Both the position numbers and the translations under genes were made by a program. DNA of 64,000 bases from Pandoraea faecigallinarum (GTDB taxonomy: Bacteria; Pseudomonadota; Gammaproteobacteria; Burkholderiales; Burkholderiaceae). Where the stretch lies: positions 3,658,001 to 3,722,000 of the forward strand of contig NZ_CP011807.3 of the NCBI RefSeq assembly GCF_001029105.3, read 5' to 3'. Shown piece by piece: positions 43,014-51,445 of this stretch. The notes beneath the pieces were generated by a model. The model was not told the DNA's origin, did no database searches, and worked only from the letters and a program-made list of their open reading frames with translations. How positions within the stretch are numbered: the first letter of the stretch is position 1; the number at the start of each line of letters is the position of its first letter.

Positions 43014-43335
43014 GAACGTCGTGCTGGCGCTGCGTCCCTGTCTTGTGCGCGCCGCGCCAACCTGATTTTTTGAGTGCCTGCTCCAGCACGCTCACGCCGT
43101 GCTGGTCAGGCTGACTCCATTTGCTGAAATACGCGTAGACGGTTTGCCACTTGGGAAACTCGCTGGGCAAGAAGCGCCATTGGCAACCGGTACGCAACAG
43201 ATACAGCACCGCGCAAAACACCTCGTACAAGTCCACCGTCGTGGGCTTCGTGCGCCGGCGCACGCTGCGCAACAGCGGCTCGATCTCCGAGAACTTCTCT
43301 CGGCTTATGTCACTCGCGTATTTCTTTCTCGTCAT
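42979..43335 (-). CDS. IS5-family transposase, first frame (OrfA)
   Basis: The upstream frame, 118 residues. It has the helix-turn-helix-containing N-domain of IS427-group transposases: EKFSEIEPLLRSVRRRTKP, then LYEVFCAVLYLLRTGCQWRFLP and WQTVYAYFSKWSQ (DUF4096-type). After residue 95 the frame degenerates into basic sequence (TGTQRQHDVLDRGRAEREEH), where the ribosome would shift into OrfB. It starts 42 bases inside the right terminal repeat of the IS. Confidence 0.88.
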   Translation of the reverse strand: MTRKKYASDISREKFSEIEPLLRSVRRRTKPTTVDLYEVFCAVLYLLRTGCQWRFLPSEFPKWQTVYAYFSKWSQPDQHGVSVLEQALKKSGWRGAHKTGTQRQHDVLDRGRAEREEH

Positions 43336-43377
43336 CCTCGAATTATCAGGGATGACCAGAAGATCGCAAACACGTTC

Positions 43378-45627
43378 TTAGAAGCGGTAGCGCACCCCCA
43401 CATTGACGCCCCACGGTTTATCCAGCCGCTTGCCGAGCGAATAGCTCGCGTCGGCGTAGGCCTGGAGATTCTTCGTCATCTGCGCGGCCAGACCCGCACC
43501 GACTTCGACGCGCGTGCCCGAGATATCCTGCTGCAATTCGATGCCGTTCACGCGCACCGAGTTGCTGCGCACGAACTCTTGGGTGAGCGCGAGCTTGCCG
43601 TAAGGCTGGAACGTGCCTTTCGCGGTCTCGAACGTCTTGCCGAAATGCATGCCGATTGTGCCCAGCAGCGACTTCGTGCTGCTCGTCTTGGCATGCATGC
43701 CGTTATCCAGCGTGAAATCCGAGCCGTTGGCCCACATGCCCGTCACTTGCCCGAACGGTTCGATGAACCAGCGGTTGCCGAACTCGATCTTGCGGCCGAC
43801 TTCCGCCGAGAGACCCACGCCATGATTGACGAAGTCGCCCTTGCTGCGCATGCCGTCGCTCATGCGCACATCCAGTTCCGAGCCAAAGCGGTTGTACTTG
43901 AGCACACCGTCGAAGTAGTAGCCGTTGTTGCCTAGCCAGGTCGCGTAAGCGCCCACCGTGTGGCTGTCGATCGTGCCACGCGAACCGTTATTGAATTTCA
44001 ACTGGCTCGTGCTGGTACCGAACATGCCGCCGACGAGCCAGCGGCCCGCATCGTTTTGCGCAACGACCCTGTCGCTACCGCCGACCACCCCCCATTGATT
44101 CTGGTTGTAGCCGGAACCCGCCGAAGGACGCGCGTTGTACTTGCCGCCGAATACGCGCGCCCAGGTACCCCCTTTCTCGCCGTCGCCCAGACGCACTTCG
44201 CCCAGTCGCGTGCGCAGCACCGTGTGCTCGCCGAGCCACGCCGTCGGCAGCGCGCTGTGCACGTTCACCACCGCGTCGGTACCCGGCGTAATCTCTTCGG
44301 TTTTCTCCAGATACCACGATTGCTCGCCCCCGGCCTCGCCGCTGGACTTCAGTTCGTAGGAATACACACCAGCATCGACCTTGCCGCCCACGAGCGAGAA
44401 CTTGCCGTCGCCACCGCCCTGCTCGACCAGAAGCTGCGTCTGGACGCCGCCTTCCGTCCCCGTATTCCTGACGTGCAACTGGTGCTCGCCGGTGGCGTTC
44501 TCCACGTCGAGCAGGTCGGCGCCGCCCAGTTGCAGATCGGCTTGCATCTGGAAGGTGCCGTTGCCGGACAGGTCAGCGACGTCGAGCGTATGGAACGTGC
44601 CGTCGGCCGCCGTGCCGTGAATGTCGATCAGGCCGCCGTCCATCGTGATCCGGGCCATTTCCTGGTCGGCCGTCAGGGCCCATTTGCCGTTCGAATTGAC
44701 CGCCAGCGAATCGACGTTGATCAGCTTGCCGGTGATCGATCCGTAATTTTGCAGCGTCAGATCCATCGTCGCACTGCCATCGCTCACGATGTCGCCGGTG
44801 AGCTGGGAATTGTCAACGGTCACGGTCGAATCGACGCCCTTACTGAGTTCGATCAGCACGCCGTCGCTGCCGGTGATTGTCGTGCCGTTCGCAATCATGA
44901 GCGACACCCTCTTGCCCTCGACATGCGCCGCGTCGGCCTCGATCAGAATCCCCGCGCCGTTCCTGCCTACGATATGTGTGCCGTTCAGCACAGCGAAGGA
45001 TTCGTCGCCTAGCGAACCACTCGACAACCAAAGTCCCTTGTCGCCGGTGATCGATCCGCCATTGACGAAAAGCTGGGCGTCGCGAACGTAGGCCCCGATA
45101 TTGTGTCCGCCGAGGAACCCTTCGTTGGCGGTGACGTGCGAATCGTTGAGCACAAGCGTCGCCTCTCTGCCCATATGAACGCCAGACCCTTTACCGCTGA
45201 TCGTGCTGTTTGTGACCGTTGCGGTGGAAGGCTTTGCGCTCCCCGCGGCCTGTCCCAGCCATAGACCACTTCCGTTGTGACTCGTGACACTGGAGTTGGT
45301 AATCGTCGCGGACGCACTTTCGAGCATTACGCCGCTGTTCGCCCCGACAGTGCTGACGACCTGCGCGCCGTCCAGGATCAGGCGGCTGTCCGCGCCGACA
45401 TGGATCGAGTTGGTTGCCGTGCCCGGTTTGACGGTCAACTGACTGCCATTGACCACGCTCCAGACTTCGTCCGGATTGCCGGGGGCATCGAGCTCGTGCT
45501 CTCCCCCGTCGTCAATCCTTGCGGCGTGGGCGGTCGCACTCAGGCAGGCGAGAAGAATCGCAACGGCTCCTGCGATTCGGCTCGGGAAAGGCGTTGCGGC
45601 GATGCGCCGCAGATTTGTCGTACGCAT
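43378..45627 (-). CDS. Autotransporter 1 (type V secreted surface protein)
   Basis: A 749-residue monomeric autotransporter. The signal peptide is MRTTNLRRIAATPFPSRIAG, extended through AVAILLACLSATAHA. A right-handed beta-helix passenger rich in G-S-x-V/I-T-x-x-T turns (ATITNSSVTSHNGSGLWLG) runs to about 450. A linker region and a beta-barrel of about 270 residues follow, ending VGVRYRF with the C-terminal aromatic of outer-membrane barrels. It resembles pertactin/AIDA/MisL-type adhesins; no protease or lipase motif is visible. The ATG at 45627 is chosen over an upstream TTG. The IS lies directly against its stop codon. It is paralogous to autotransporter 2 but has no lux box in its 150-base AT-rich promoter region. 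Confidence 0.9.
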   Translation of the reverse strand: MRTTNLRRIAATPFPSRIAGAVAILLACLSATAHAARIDDGGEHELDAPGNPDEVWSVVNGSQLTVKPGTATNSIHVGADSRLILDGAQVVSTVGANSGVMLESASATITNSSVTSHNGSGLWLGQAAGSAKPSTATVTNSTISGKGSGVHMGREATLVLNDSHVTANEGFLGGHNIGAYVRDAQLFVNGGSITGDKGLWLSSGSLGDESFAVLNGTHIVGRNGAGILIEADAAHVEGKRVSLMIANGTTITGSDGVLIELSKGVDSTVTVDNSQLTGDIVSDGSATMDLTLQNYGSITGKLINVDSLAVNSNGKWALTADQEMARITMDGGLIDIHGTAADGTFHTLDVADLSGNGTFQMQADLQLGGADLLDVENATGEHQLHVRNTGTEGGVQTQLLVEQGGGDGKFSLVGGKVDAGVYSYELKSSGEAGGEQSWYLEKTEEITPGTDAVVNVHSALPTAWLGEHTVLRTRLGEVRLGDGEKGGTWARVFGGKYNARPSAGSGYNQNQWGVVGGSDRVVAQNDAGRWLVGGMFGTSTSQLKFNNGSRGTIDSHTVGAYATWLGNNGYYFDGVLKYNRFGSELDVRMSDGMRSKGDFVNHGVGLSAEVGRKIEFGNRWFIEPFGQVTGMWANGSDFTLDNGMHAKTSSTKSLLGTIGMHFGKTFETAKGTFQPYGKLALTQEFVRSNSVRVNGIELQQDISGTRVEVGAGLAAQMTKNLQAYADASYSLGKRLDKPWGVNVGVRYRF

Positions 45628-45791
45628 AATGGTCGTTTCCAAAAAGAAATCAAAAACGACGCGAAGCGTACTAAAAATCGCTCAAAAACCTCCAATGAAA
45701 TGGAGAAAAACATCAATATTCACGATAATTCATCGATATTCCACCATATTCACCAAAACACACCCACCCCCTTTGAGGGTCCTGAATCGGC

Positions 45792-48053
45792 TCAGAACGT
45801 GTAGCGAACGCCCAGTTGCACGCCCCACGGCTGGTTGATATGACGTCCCACGCTCGACTCGACTTCCGAGTAGATCTGGAGATTGCGGCGCACCTGACCC
45901 GTCACCCCCGCACCGAACTCGAAGCGGGTGCCGGACAGATCGTTGTTAAAGGAGATCGCGTTGACGGTGACCCGATTGCTGGAAATGAATTCCTGCACCA
46001 GGGCGAGCTTGAGGTAAGGTTGAATGACACCACCGCCGCTCAATGACACGGTCTTGCCGAACGCCGCGCCGACTCGCGCCTGCACCGATCCCGTATGGTC
46101 GGTGTTCGACGCCATGCCGTTGGTCAGGGTGAAGTCGTCGCCGCCCACGCGAAGCAGCGCCAGATGCACGTATGGCTCGACGAACCAGTCGTTCGCGAAT
46201 CTCATGTGGCGGCCAAACTCGAACGTAATGCCGAAACTGTTTTCACCAAAGCTGCCATGCGCGCCTTCGCCGTCGCTCATGATGACATTGGCGTCGTTCT
46301 GAAAGTGGTTGTAGCGCGCCACCGTCTCGAAGTAGTACCCCGTCGGCCCGAGCCATGTGCCATACAGACCAGCCGTATAGCTGTTCACGCCGCCGGTCGA
46401 ACCGCCATCGAAAGACAGCTTGCTGTGGCTGGTGCCGAGCAATGCCCCCACGAGCCAAGTCCCGCCCCAAGCCTTGCCGACAACAGCGTCGGCACCGCCC
46501 ATCACGCCATATTGCGTCTGGCGATAATCCACGCCGGAGACCGGTGTCGCATGAAACTGCTTGCCGAACGTGCGGACCCACACGCCGCTGTTGCTCTGAT
46601 CCGCGATACGCACATCGCCGAGACGGCTTCGCAGGATAGCCTGTTCGCCGTACCAGACCGTGGGCGCCACGCCCGAGATACCGATGACGGTCTGGGCGCC
46701 CGGGGTCAGATCCGGACCGCCCGGATCGCCGGGATCGTGCGGATCGGTCGCGAGCACCCAGTTGTTGCCGTCCTGGCGCAGGTCATAGCTGTAGACGCCC
46801 GCGTCGACCTTGCCGCCGACCAGCGAAAAGGCCGCACCGCCCCCGCCAGTCGTGACCACCGTCAGCGGCGTCAGATCGGTGGGCTCCGCCCCGCTATTGC
46901 GAACATGCAGTTGATATGCGCCTGTGGCGTTGCCCGTGACCGCCAGCAGGTCGCCGGTGTGCGCAGCGATGTTCGTGCCCATCCGGAAATCGCCATTGCC
47001 GGACAGAGAGCCGAGCGTCAGCGTGTGAAACGCGCCAGTGCCGGCGGCCGTGCCGGAGATATCGATGGTGCCGGCATTCATTGTGACGGTAGGCACCGAA
47101 TTGTTGCCGGTGAGCATCCATTGCGATCCTGAATTCACCGCAAGCGAGGTCAGGTTCGTCAGCGATCCAGTCAACGACGTGTTGTTCTGCAAGGTGAGGT
47201 TGACAACCGCGGTGCCATCGCCGGTCACATTGCCGGTGAGCGGCGTATTGTCGATCGTGATCGCCGACGTGATCGGGCCGACGGCGCTGATGAGGTTGCC
47301 GTCCGACCCCGAGATCCTGGTTCCGCCGTCGATCAGCAGCGTTGCGGAGCGGTTCCCGGTTTGGCCAGGCGACGGTTGAATCAGGATCCCGGCCCCGTTC
47401 GTGCCGACGATATTGGCGCCGGAGAGGGTCGTCGACGACGATGATCCGCCGGCCCCCGTAGTGACCCAGACGCCGTTCCGGCCTGTCGACGATCCGCCAT
47501 TCATGATCACGGTGGAATCGAAATTCGCCACCCCGGCGTTGAACTGCCCACCGCCGACCAGACCGGTGCCTGTGCTCATCGTGCTGTTGTTCAAGGTGAG
47601 CGTGCCCTTCCAACTGACCTGCGCGGCAATGGCGAAACCGGAAATCGTGCTGCCGGTGACGGTGGCGTTTGGTGCAATCGCATTCGTGCCTAGCGTTCCG
47701 AGCGCCAATCCCGCGCCAGCCGCGCTGGTGATCGTCGAATTCGTGATGACACCGGAGGTATTCAGAAGCTGCACGCCAGGGTTGTTCCCGGTAGCGCCGA
47801 CCGTCGCGCCATTGAGCGTTAGCGTGCTGCCCGTATCGACCACGATGGCGTTGGTCGCCGCGCCCGGCTCTACCGTGAGCGACCCGTTGTTGTGGACCTG
47901 CCATGGTTCGTTCGGGTCGCCCGGCGCCGTCACTGTCTGCGAAACGCCATCGACGATGCCAGCATGCGCCTGAGCCGCCAGACAGGCCAGCACCACGCCG
48001 ACGGCCAGGGAGATCTGATGACGCGGCGGCGTCGGGGACTTTGACGTTTTCAT
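45792..48053 (-). CDS. Autotransporter 2 (type V secreted surface protein), putative quorum-sensing target
   Basis: A 753-residue autotransporter paralogous to its downstream neighbour. The signal peptide ends ACLAAQAHA at about residue 31. The passenger of Gly/Thr/Ser-rich beta-helix coils (NNGSLTVEPGAATNAIVVD at the start) mirrors autotransporter 1 (VNGSQLTVKPGTATNSIHV). The barrel includes VWVRTFGKQFHATPVSG and ends LGVRYTF. A Pro/Asp-rich linker (DPHDPGDPGGPDLTPG) separates passenger from barrel. No enzymatic motif is seen, so an adhesin role is favoured. Lux box 3 lies about 200 bases upstream of its start with no gene between. Confidence 0.9.
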   Translation of the reverse strand: MKTSKSPTPPRHQISLAVGVVLACLAAQAHAGIVDGVSQTVTAPGDPNEPWQVHNNGSLTVEPGAATNAIVVDTGSTLTLNGATVGATGNNPGVQLLNTSGVITNSTITSAAGAGLALGTLGTNAIAPNATVTGSTISGFAIAAQVSWKGTLTLNNSTMSTGTGLVGGGQFNAGVANFDSTVIMNGGSSTGRNGVWVTTGAGGSSSSTTLSGANIVGTNGAGILIQPSPGQTGNRSATLLIDGGTRISGSDGNLISAVGPITSAITIDNTPLTGNVTGDGTAVVNLTLQNNTSLTGSLTNLTSLAVNSGSQWMLTGNNSVPTVTMNAGTIDISGTAAGTGAFHTLTLGSLSGNGDFRMGTNIAAHTGDLLAVTGNATGAYQLHVRNSGAEPTDLTPLTVVTTGGGGAAFSLVGGKVDAGVYSYDLRQDGNNWVLATDPHDPGDPGGPDLTPGAQTVIGISGVAPTVWYGEQAILRSRLGDVRIADQSNSGVWVRTFGKQFHATPVSGVDYRQTQYGVMGGADAVVGKAWGGTWLVGALLGTSHSKLSFDGGSTGGVNSYTAGLYGTWLGPTGYYFETVARYNHFQNDANVIMSDGEGAHGSFGENSFGITFEFGRHMRFANDWFVEPYVHLALLRVGGDDFTLTNGMASNTDHTGSVQARVGAAFGKTVSLSGGGVIQPYLKLALVQEFISSNRVTVNAISFNNDLSGTRFEFGAGVTGQVRRNLQIYSEVESSVGRHINQPWGVQLGVRYTF

Positions 48054-48362
48054 ACGGTTCTCCTATGCAAAGGCATGACAAACCGATCGATACGACAAGA
48101 CCGGCGGACGCCCCCACCAAGCGATCCGCCGTAAACCAGGCCCCCGGGATCACGGACTGTCACGCCGCTTGTTGTGTGCAGGGAAAACCCTATGCAATCA
48201 TGGAGTTGCGGCGTCTTTATTGATTGAAAGTTAGGTTCCGATGCACGAAACCGCACCTGTCAACGTTGACAGGTGTCATCGCGGGGCTTTCGTGCAATGC
48301 TCGGGGCGCGGCCATCCGGGCGCCTATGGCGTGCGGGTACGGCGCAGGGTGGAAGAACTGTC
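48054..48362. other. Promoter gap of autotransporter 2
   Basis: A 309-base gap between autotransporter 2 and the glycosyltransferase stop codon. It contains lux box 3 (48254-48275) and otherwise no convincing gene; a 68-codon minus-strand frame at 48050-48256 shows no family resemblance. Confidence 0.6.
48254..48275. promoter_or_regulatory. lux box 3 (autotransporter 2 promoter)
   Basis: A 22-base perfect palindrome. Its core CTGTCAACGTTGACAG (48257-48272) is identical to that of lux box 2, and it is flanked by CAC/GTG. It lies about 200 bases upstream of the autotransporter 2 start codon, implying a long 5' leader if it sits at the usual -40 position. Confidence 0.85.
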
Positions 48363-49586
48363 CTAGTGCGATGCGCCGGGCGTTGGGGAAGACAGCGATG
48401 CCGGCGATGGCCTTGGCGATTGTGGCGTTTGCGACGATTGCGACGATTGCGTCTGCCCCGCAAGATTGGGCACGAACGACGGCATGGCCGACAGCGTGGC
48501 CAGGATCGTGTCGGCCAGTTCGACCGGATCGAGCGCGCTCACGTCGCTTTCCGTCTGCAACGGCGTCGACCGGCAACGCGGTGTGAGGCGAAGATACGGT
48601 GGCTCCGCCGCCGCGAACAGGGTGACGCTCGGGGCGCGCGTGGTGTGCGCCACGTGCATGAGCCCACCGTCCGCCCCAACGAACAGCGACGCGTTGGCAA
48701 TCACGCGCTTGGCGTCGCGCAACGTCAGTTCCCCGACGAACGACACCAGCTCCAGGTGCTCGAAGGTCGCTTCCATGAGCACGCTGGCCGCGTCCGCACC
48801 GTTGCCCGAACCCAACAGGACAATGCCCGTGGGCAGGTCCGGGGTCCACGCCGCGTCGTAGGCGTCCAGGCACGCCCGCCAGTGCGCATACGTGCGTCGC
48901 GGCTCGACACCGCCCATCGCCAGCACGATGAACGGTCCCGGCGGCAACCGGTTCACGACCGCTTCCGGCAAGTCCGTCTCTTCGCGCAGATAAGGCTTCG
49001 CGCGCGCGAAGAGTTCGTCCGCCGCGAGTTGCAGACCGAACACATCGTTGACGGCGGCCAGACTGAACTGTGTCTGATTACGGTCCGGGCCGTGGAAGAA
49101 ACGGAACAGGCACGCGAACGGCAGCGTCGCGAAAAAGCGGCGTTTGATGCGCAGCGTCGGATAGTTGAATTCCTGGAGGACGACGACGTCGTAGTCGGCC
49201 GGATTCACGGCTGCCGGATCGTCGAAGATCTTGCGAAAGATGTCGTCGCCCTCGAACACGGCCTTGAGGTTCGGCCCAACGAGCAAATCGATGTGACCTT
49301 CGCGATCGCGCAGCAACGCGCGACCGGACATGTCCATCACGGCATCGCCGACCGACGCCTTCCCGCCATAGATCCACAGGACGCGCGCGCCCGGCGCGAC
49401 ATGACGCACCTCGCGGCGTGCCTGTCCGCTAAGCGCGAGACGCACGCGTCGATGGAGGTACTTCTTGGCGACGGAAAGCCGGGACGTGCGCTGCAAGAAG
49501 ACGTCGGGCTCGTGATACACCCACTCGTAAGGTATGCGGGTGCACGGATCGATAAGGCTGGCGAAGCGGCGCTGCGGCTGTGACAT
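48363..49586 (-). CDS. GT9-like (heptosyltransferase-fold) glycosyltransferase
   Basis: A 407-residue protein with the GT-B layout of ADP-heptose:LPS heptosyltransferases. The C-terminal half has FIVLAMGGVEPRRTYAHW (where GT9 enzymes read GS/A-x-x-x-x-K-x-W), ELVSFVGELTLRDAKRVIANASLFVGADGGLMHVAHTTRAPSVTLF, matching the D-S/G-G-x-x-H-x-A-x-x nucleotide-sugar site, and a VLLGSGNGAD strand. An LPS-core or glycoprotein-modifying role is likely; autotransporter-modifying heptosyltransferases exist and this gene adjoins two autotransporters, but that link is speculative. The C-terminal tail is low complexity (QSSQSSQTPQSP), produced by 9-base repeats. Confidence 0.75.
   Translation of the reverse strand: MSQPQRRFASLIDPCTRIPYEWVYHEPDVFLQRTSRLSVAKKYLHRRVRLALSGQARREVRHVAPGARVLWIYGGKASVGDAVMDMSGRALLRDREGHIDLLVGPNLKAVFEGDDIFRKIFDDPAAVNPADYDVVVLQEFNYPTLRIKRRFFATLPFACLFRFFHGPDRNQTQFSLAAVNDVFGLQLAADELFARAKPYLREETDLPEAVVNRLPPGPFIVLAMGGVEPRRTYAHWRACLDAYDAAWTPDLPTGIVLLGSGNGADAASVLMEATFEHLELVSFVGELTLRDAKRVIANASLFVGADGGLMHVAHTTRAPSVTLFAAAEPPYLRLTPRCRSTPLQTESDVSALDPVELADTILATLSAMPSFVPNLAGQTQSSQSSQTPQSPRPSPASLSSPTPGASH
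48413..48448. repeat. 9-bp repeats in the glycosyltransferase C-terminus
   Basis: Four degenerate units (TTGGCGATT, GTGGCGTTT, GCGACGATT, GCGACGATT) are in frame and encode the Q-S/T-S/P tripeptide tail of the enzyme. Confidence 0.8.
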
Positions 49587-49741
49587 GGTCGGATCGAGGG
49601 CAGGTCGGCCGCAACGCGGCCCCCGTCCGGCATATCGGACCGACGGGGCACGCGGGGCGGCGTTCGAAGTTCGGGAGTATGCCACGGGTGCCGGCCCGGG
49701 ACGGTCGCCCACCTCGCCTTCTCGCGCCGCCTGCGCACGTG

Positions 49742-51385
49742 TCACACGACCTGGAAGTGGTGCGTGCCGTCGCGCCGCAGTTGCTCGACGAGGCCGAACT
49801 CCCAGTCGAGATACGCCTGCATGGCGGCCGCCGCATTGCCGGTGCCTTCGTACGGACGGCGATAGCGATCGTCGCGCGCGCTGGCCAGATGCGTCTCGCC
49901 CGAGGCCAGCGGCAGCCCGGTATGGATCCACGCCTGCGTACCGCCTTCGAGCACGACGATCTCGGCATCGGTCAGACGCCGCAGGTCGGCGGCCGCGAAA
50001 CGCGCCAGCAGGCTGGAACCGCACGTCAGCACATAACGCTGCACGGGACCGATCTTGCGCAAGGCCTCTGCGAGCCGGGCGCGAATCACGAACCACGCGC
50101 CCGGAATGTGCCGTTTGACGTAGTTGACGCCCGACGTGAAATCCAGCACGGCAAGCTGGCCCGGCGCTGCTTCGTCGAGCCAGCGCGCGAGCAGGGCCGG
50201 GGTGACGGTGGCCACGTCCGGCGCGCTAGGCGTGTGAAGCGGCCAGCCGCCCTGCGCGCTGCGTGCGTCGGCGCCATGCGGCTCGACGACGTAGACCGTC
50301 CAGCCCATCTGCGCGAGCCACGAACCGGTCATGTCGGCGCGCACGCCGTCGTCATCCGTCAGCACGATCCATGCGCCGCGCACCGGGGCGTGATGATCCG
50401 TTTCCTGCACGAGTTGTCCGCCGGGGGCACTCGCGAAATCCGGCAGATGCCCGGCCGCGTATTCTTCCGGCGTACGCACATCGAAGCGATAGACGGTGCG
50501 CCCCGGCACGTTCAGCGAAGGCACCGCTTCCAACGCAATGCGGCGCACGCCCGCACGATCCGCAACGGCCCGGGCGCCTTCGCGCGCCACGGCCAGCGTG
50601 GCCTCGCGCACCGTCGCCGGGTGACGGCGATGGGCGCCATGTTCGAGCGTCTGACCGGCGAGGGTCCAGCCGATGGTACCGTTGCGAAGCGCGGCCACCG
50701 GATTCGGCAGACCGGCGTTCACGAGCGATTGCGTGCCGATGATGCTGCGCGTGCGGCCGGCGCAATTGACGATCACACGCGTGGCCGGATCCGGGGCGAG
50801 TTCGCGAATGCGCAACACCAGCTCGGCGCCGGGCATGCTCGTCGAACCGGGAATGTTCATGGTCTGGTATTCGTCGAAACGGCGTGCATCGACGACGACC
50901 ACGTCGGCTTCCGAATCGAGCAGCGCCTGCACCTCCTGCGCGCTGAGCGAGGGCGTATGCCGCAGCCCTTCGACCCATTCGCCGAAGGCTTTGCTCGGCA
51001 CGTTCACGTCGCGAAACACCTCGCCACCGGCAGCGATCCAGCCGTCCAGCCCGCCGGCGAGCAGATTGACGCCGGTGTAGCCGAGTCTGCGCAGCACGGC
51101 CGCCGCACGCGGCGCAAGATCTTCGCCGTCATGTGCGCCGTAGAGGACGATGCGCGTGTCGCGGCGCGGAATGCGCGCCCACGCGTCGATTTCCACGCGG
51201 GACAACGGCAGGTTCGCGGCCCACAGGGGGTGCGCCTGCGCATAGGGATCTTCTTCGCGCACGTCGAGCAGCGCGATTTCCTCACGGGCGAGCAGCGCGG
51301 CACGCACGTCGGCGTAAGTCAGTTCGGGGAAAGTGGCGTCTGCGGCCTGCGACGGCACGTCGGTCGATTGAACGGACACGGTCAT
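49742..51385 (-). CDS. Four-domain rhodanese-like sulfurtransferase
   Basis: A 547-residue protein of four tandem rhodanese folds (about 20-128, 145-245, 282-375, 395-495). The active-site loop carries Cys only in domains 2 (VNCAGRTRS, C208) and 4 (LTCGSSLLA, C455). Domains 1 (LYGAHDGEDLA) and 3 (LTDDDGVRA) have none. Domains therefore alternate inactive/active, as in classical two-domain thiosulfate sulfurtransferases, here doubled. It would move sulfane sulfur, probably downstream of the cysteine dioxygenase-like and SfnB-like genes with which it forms a leftward unit. No signal peptide is seen, so it is cytoplasmic. Confidence 0.88.
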   Translation of the reverse strand: MTVSVQSTDVPSQAADATFPELTYADVRAALLAREEIALLDVREEDPYAQAHPLWAANLPLSRVEIDAWARIPRRDTRIVLYGAHDGEDLAPRAAAVLRRLGYTGVNLLAGGLDGWIAAGGEVFRDVNVPSKAFGEWVEGLRHTPSLSAQEVQALLDSEADVVVVDARRFDEYQTMNIPGSTSMPGAELVLRIRELAPDPATRVIVNCAGRTRSIIGTQSLVNAGLPNPVAALRNGTIGWTLAGQTLEHGAHRRHPATVREATLAVAREGARAVADRAGVRRIALEAVPSLNVPGRTVYRFDVRTPEEYAAGHLPDFASAPGGQLVQETDHHAPVRGAWIVLTDDDGVRADMTGSWLAQMGWTVYVVEPHGADARSAQGGWPLHTPSAPDVATVTPALLARWLDEAAPGQLAVLDFTSGVNYVKRHIPGAWFVIRARLAEALRKIGPVQRYVLTCGSSLLARFAAADLRRLTDAEIVVLEGGTQAWIHTGLPLASGETHLASARDDRYRRPYEGTGNAAAAMQAYLDWEFGLVEQLRRDGTHHFQVV

Positions 51386-51445
51386 TCCTTGAATTCGTCA
51401 GAAGTTGATGCGGAGCTGCCTGTCGATGGTCGGTCCATCGCCGAA

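Larger units (their letters stand above)
42529..43377. mobile_element. IS5-family (IS427-group-like) insertion sequence
   Basis: An 849-base element. The left end GAGCCGGTTTACGATCTCCTG and the inverted right end GAACGTGTTTGCGATCTTCTG match at most positions and serve as terminal inverted repeats. It is flanked by a 3-base direct repeat TTA (42526-42528 and 43378-43380), consistent with the TA-type targets of this group. Two overlapping minus-strand frames encode the transposase. The right-hand TTA is the stop codon (TAA on the minus strand) of the first autotransporter gene. Confidence 0.9.

Noticed and set aside
48050..48256. 68-codon frame between autotransporter 2 and lux box 3
   Set aside because: It covers the promoter region, has no plausible start signal and resembles nothing; treated as untranslated leader.
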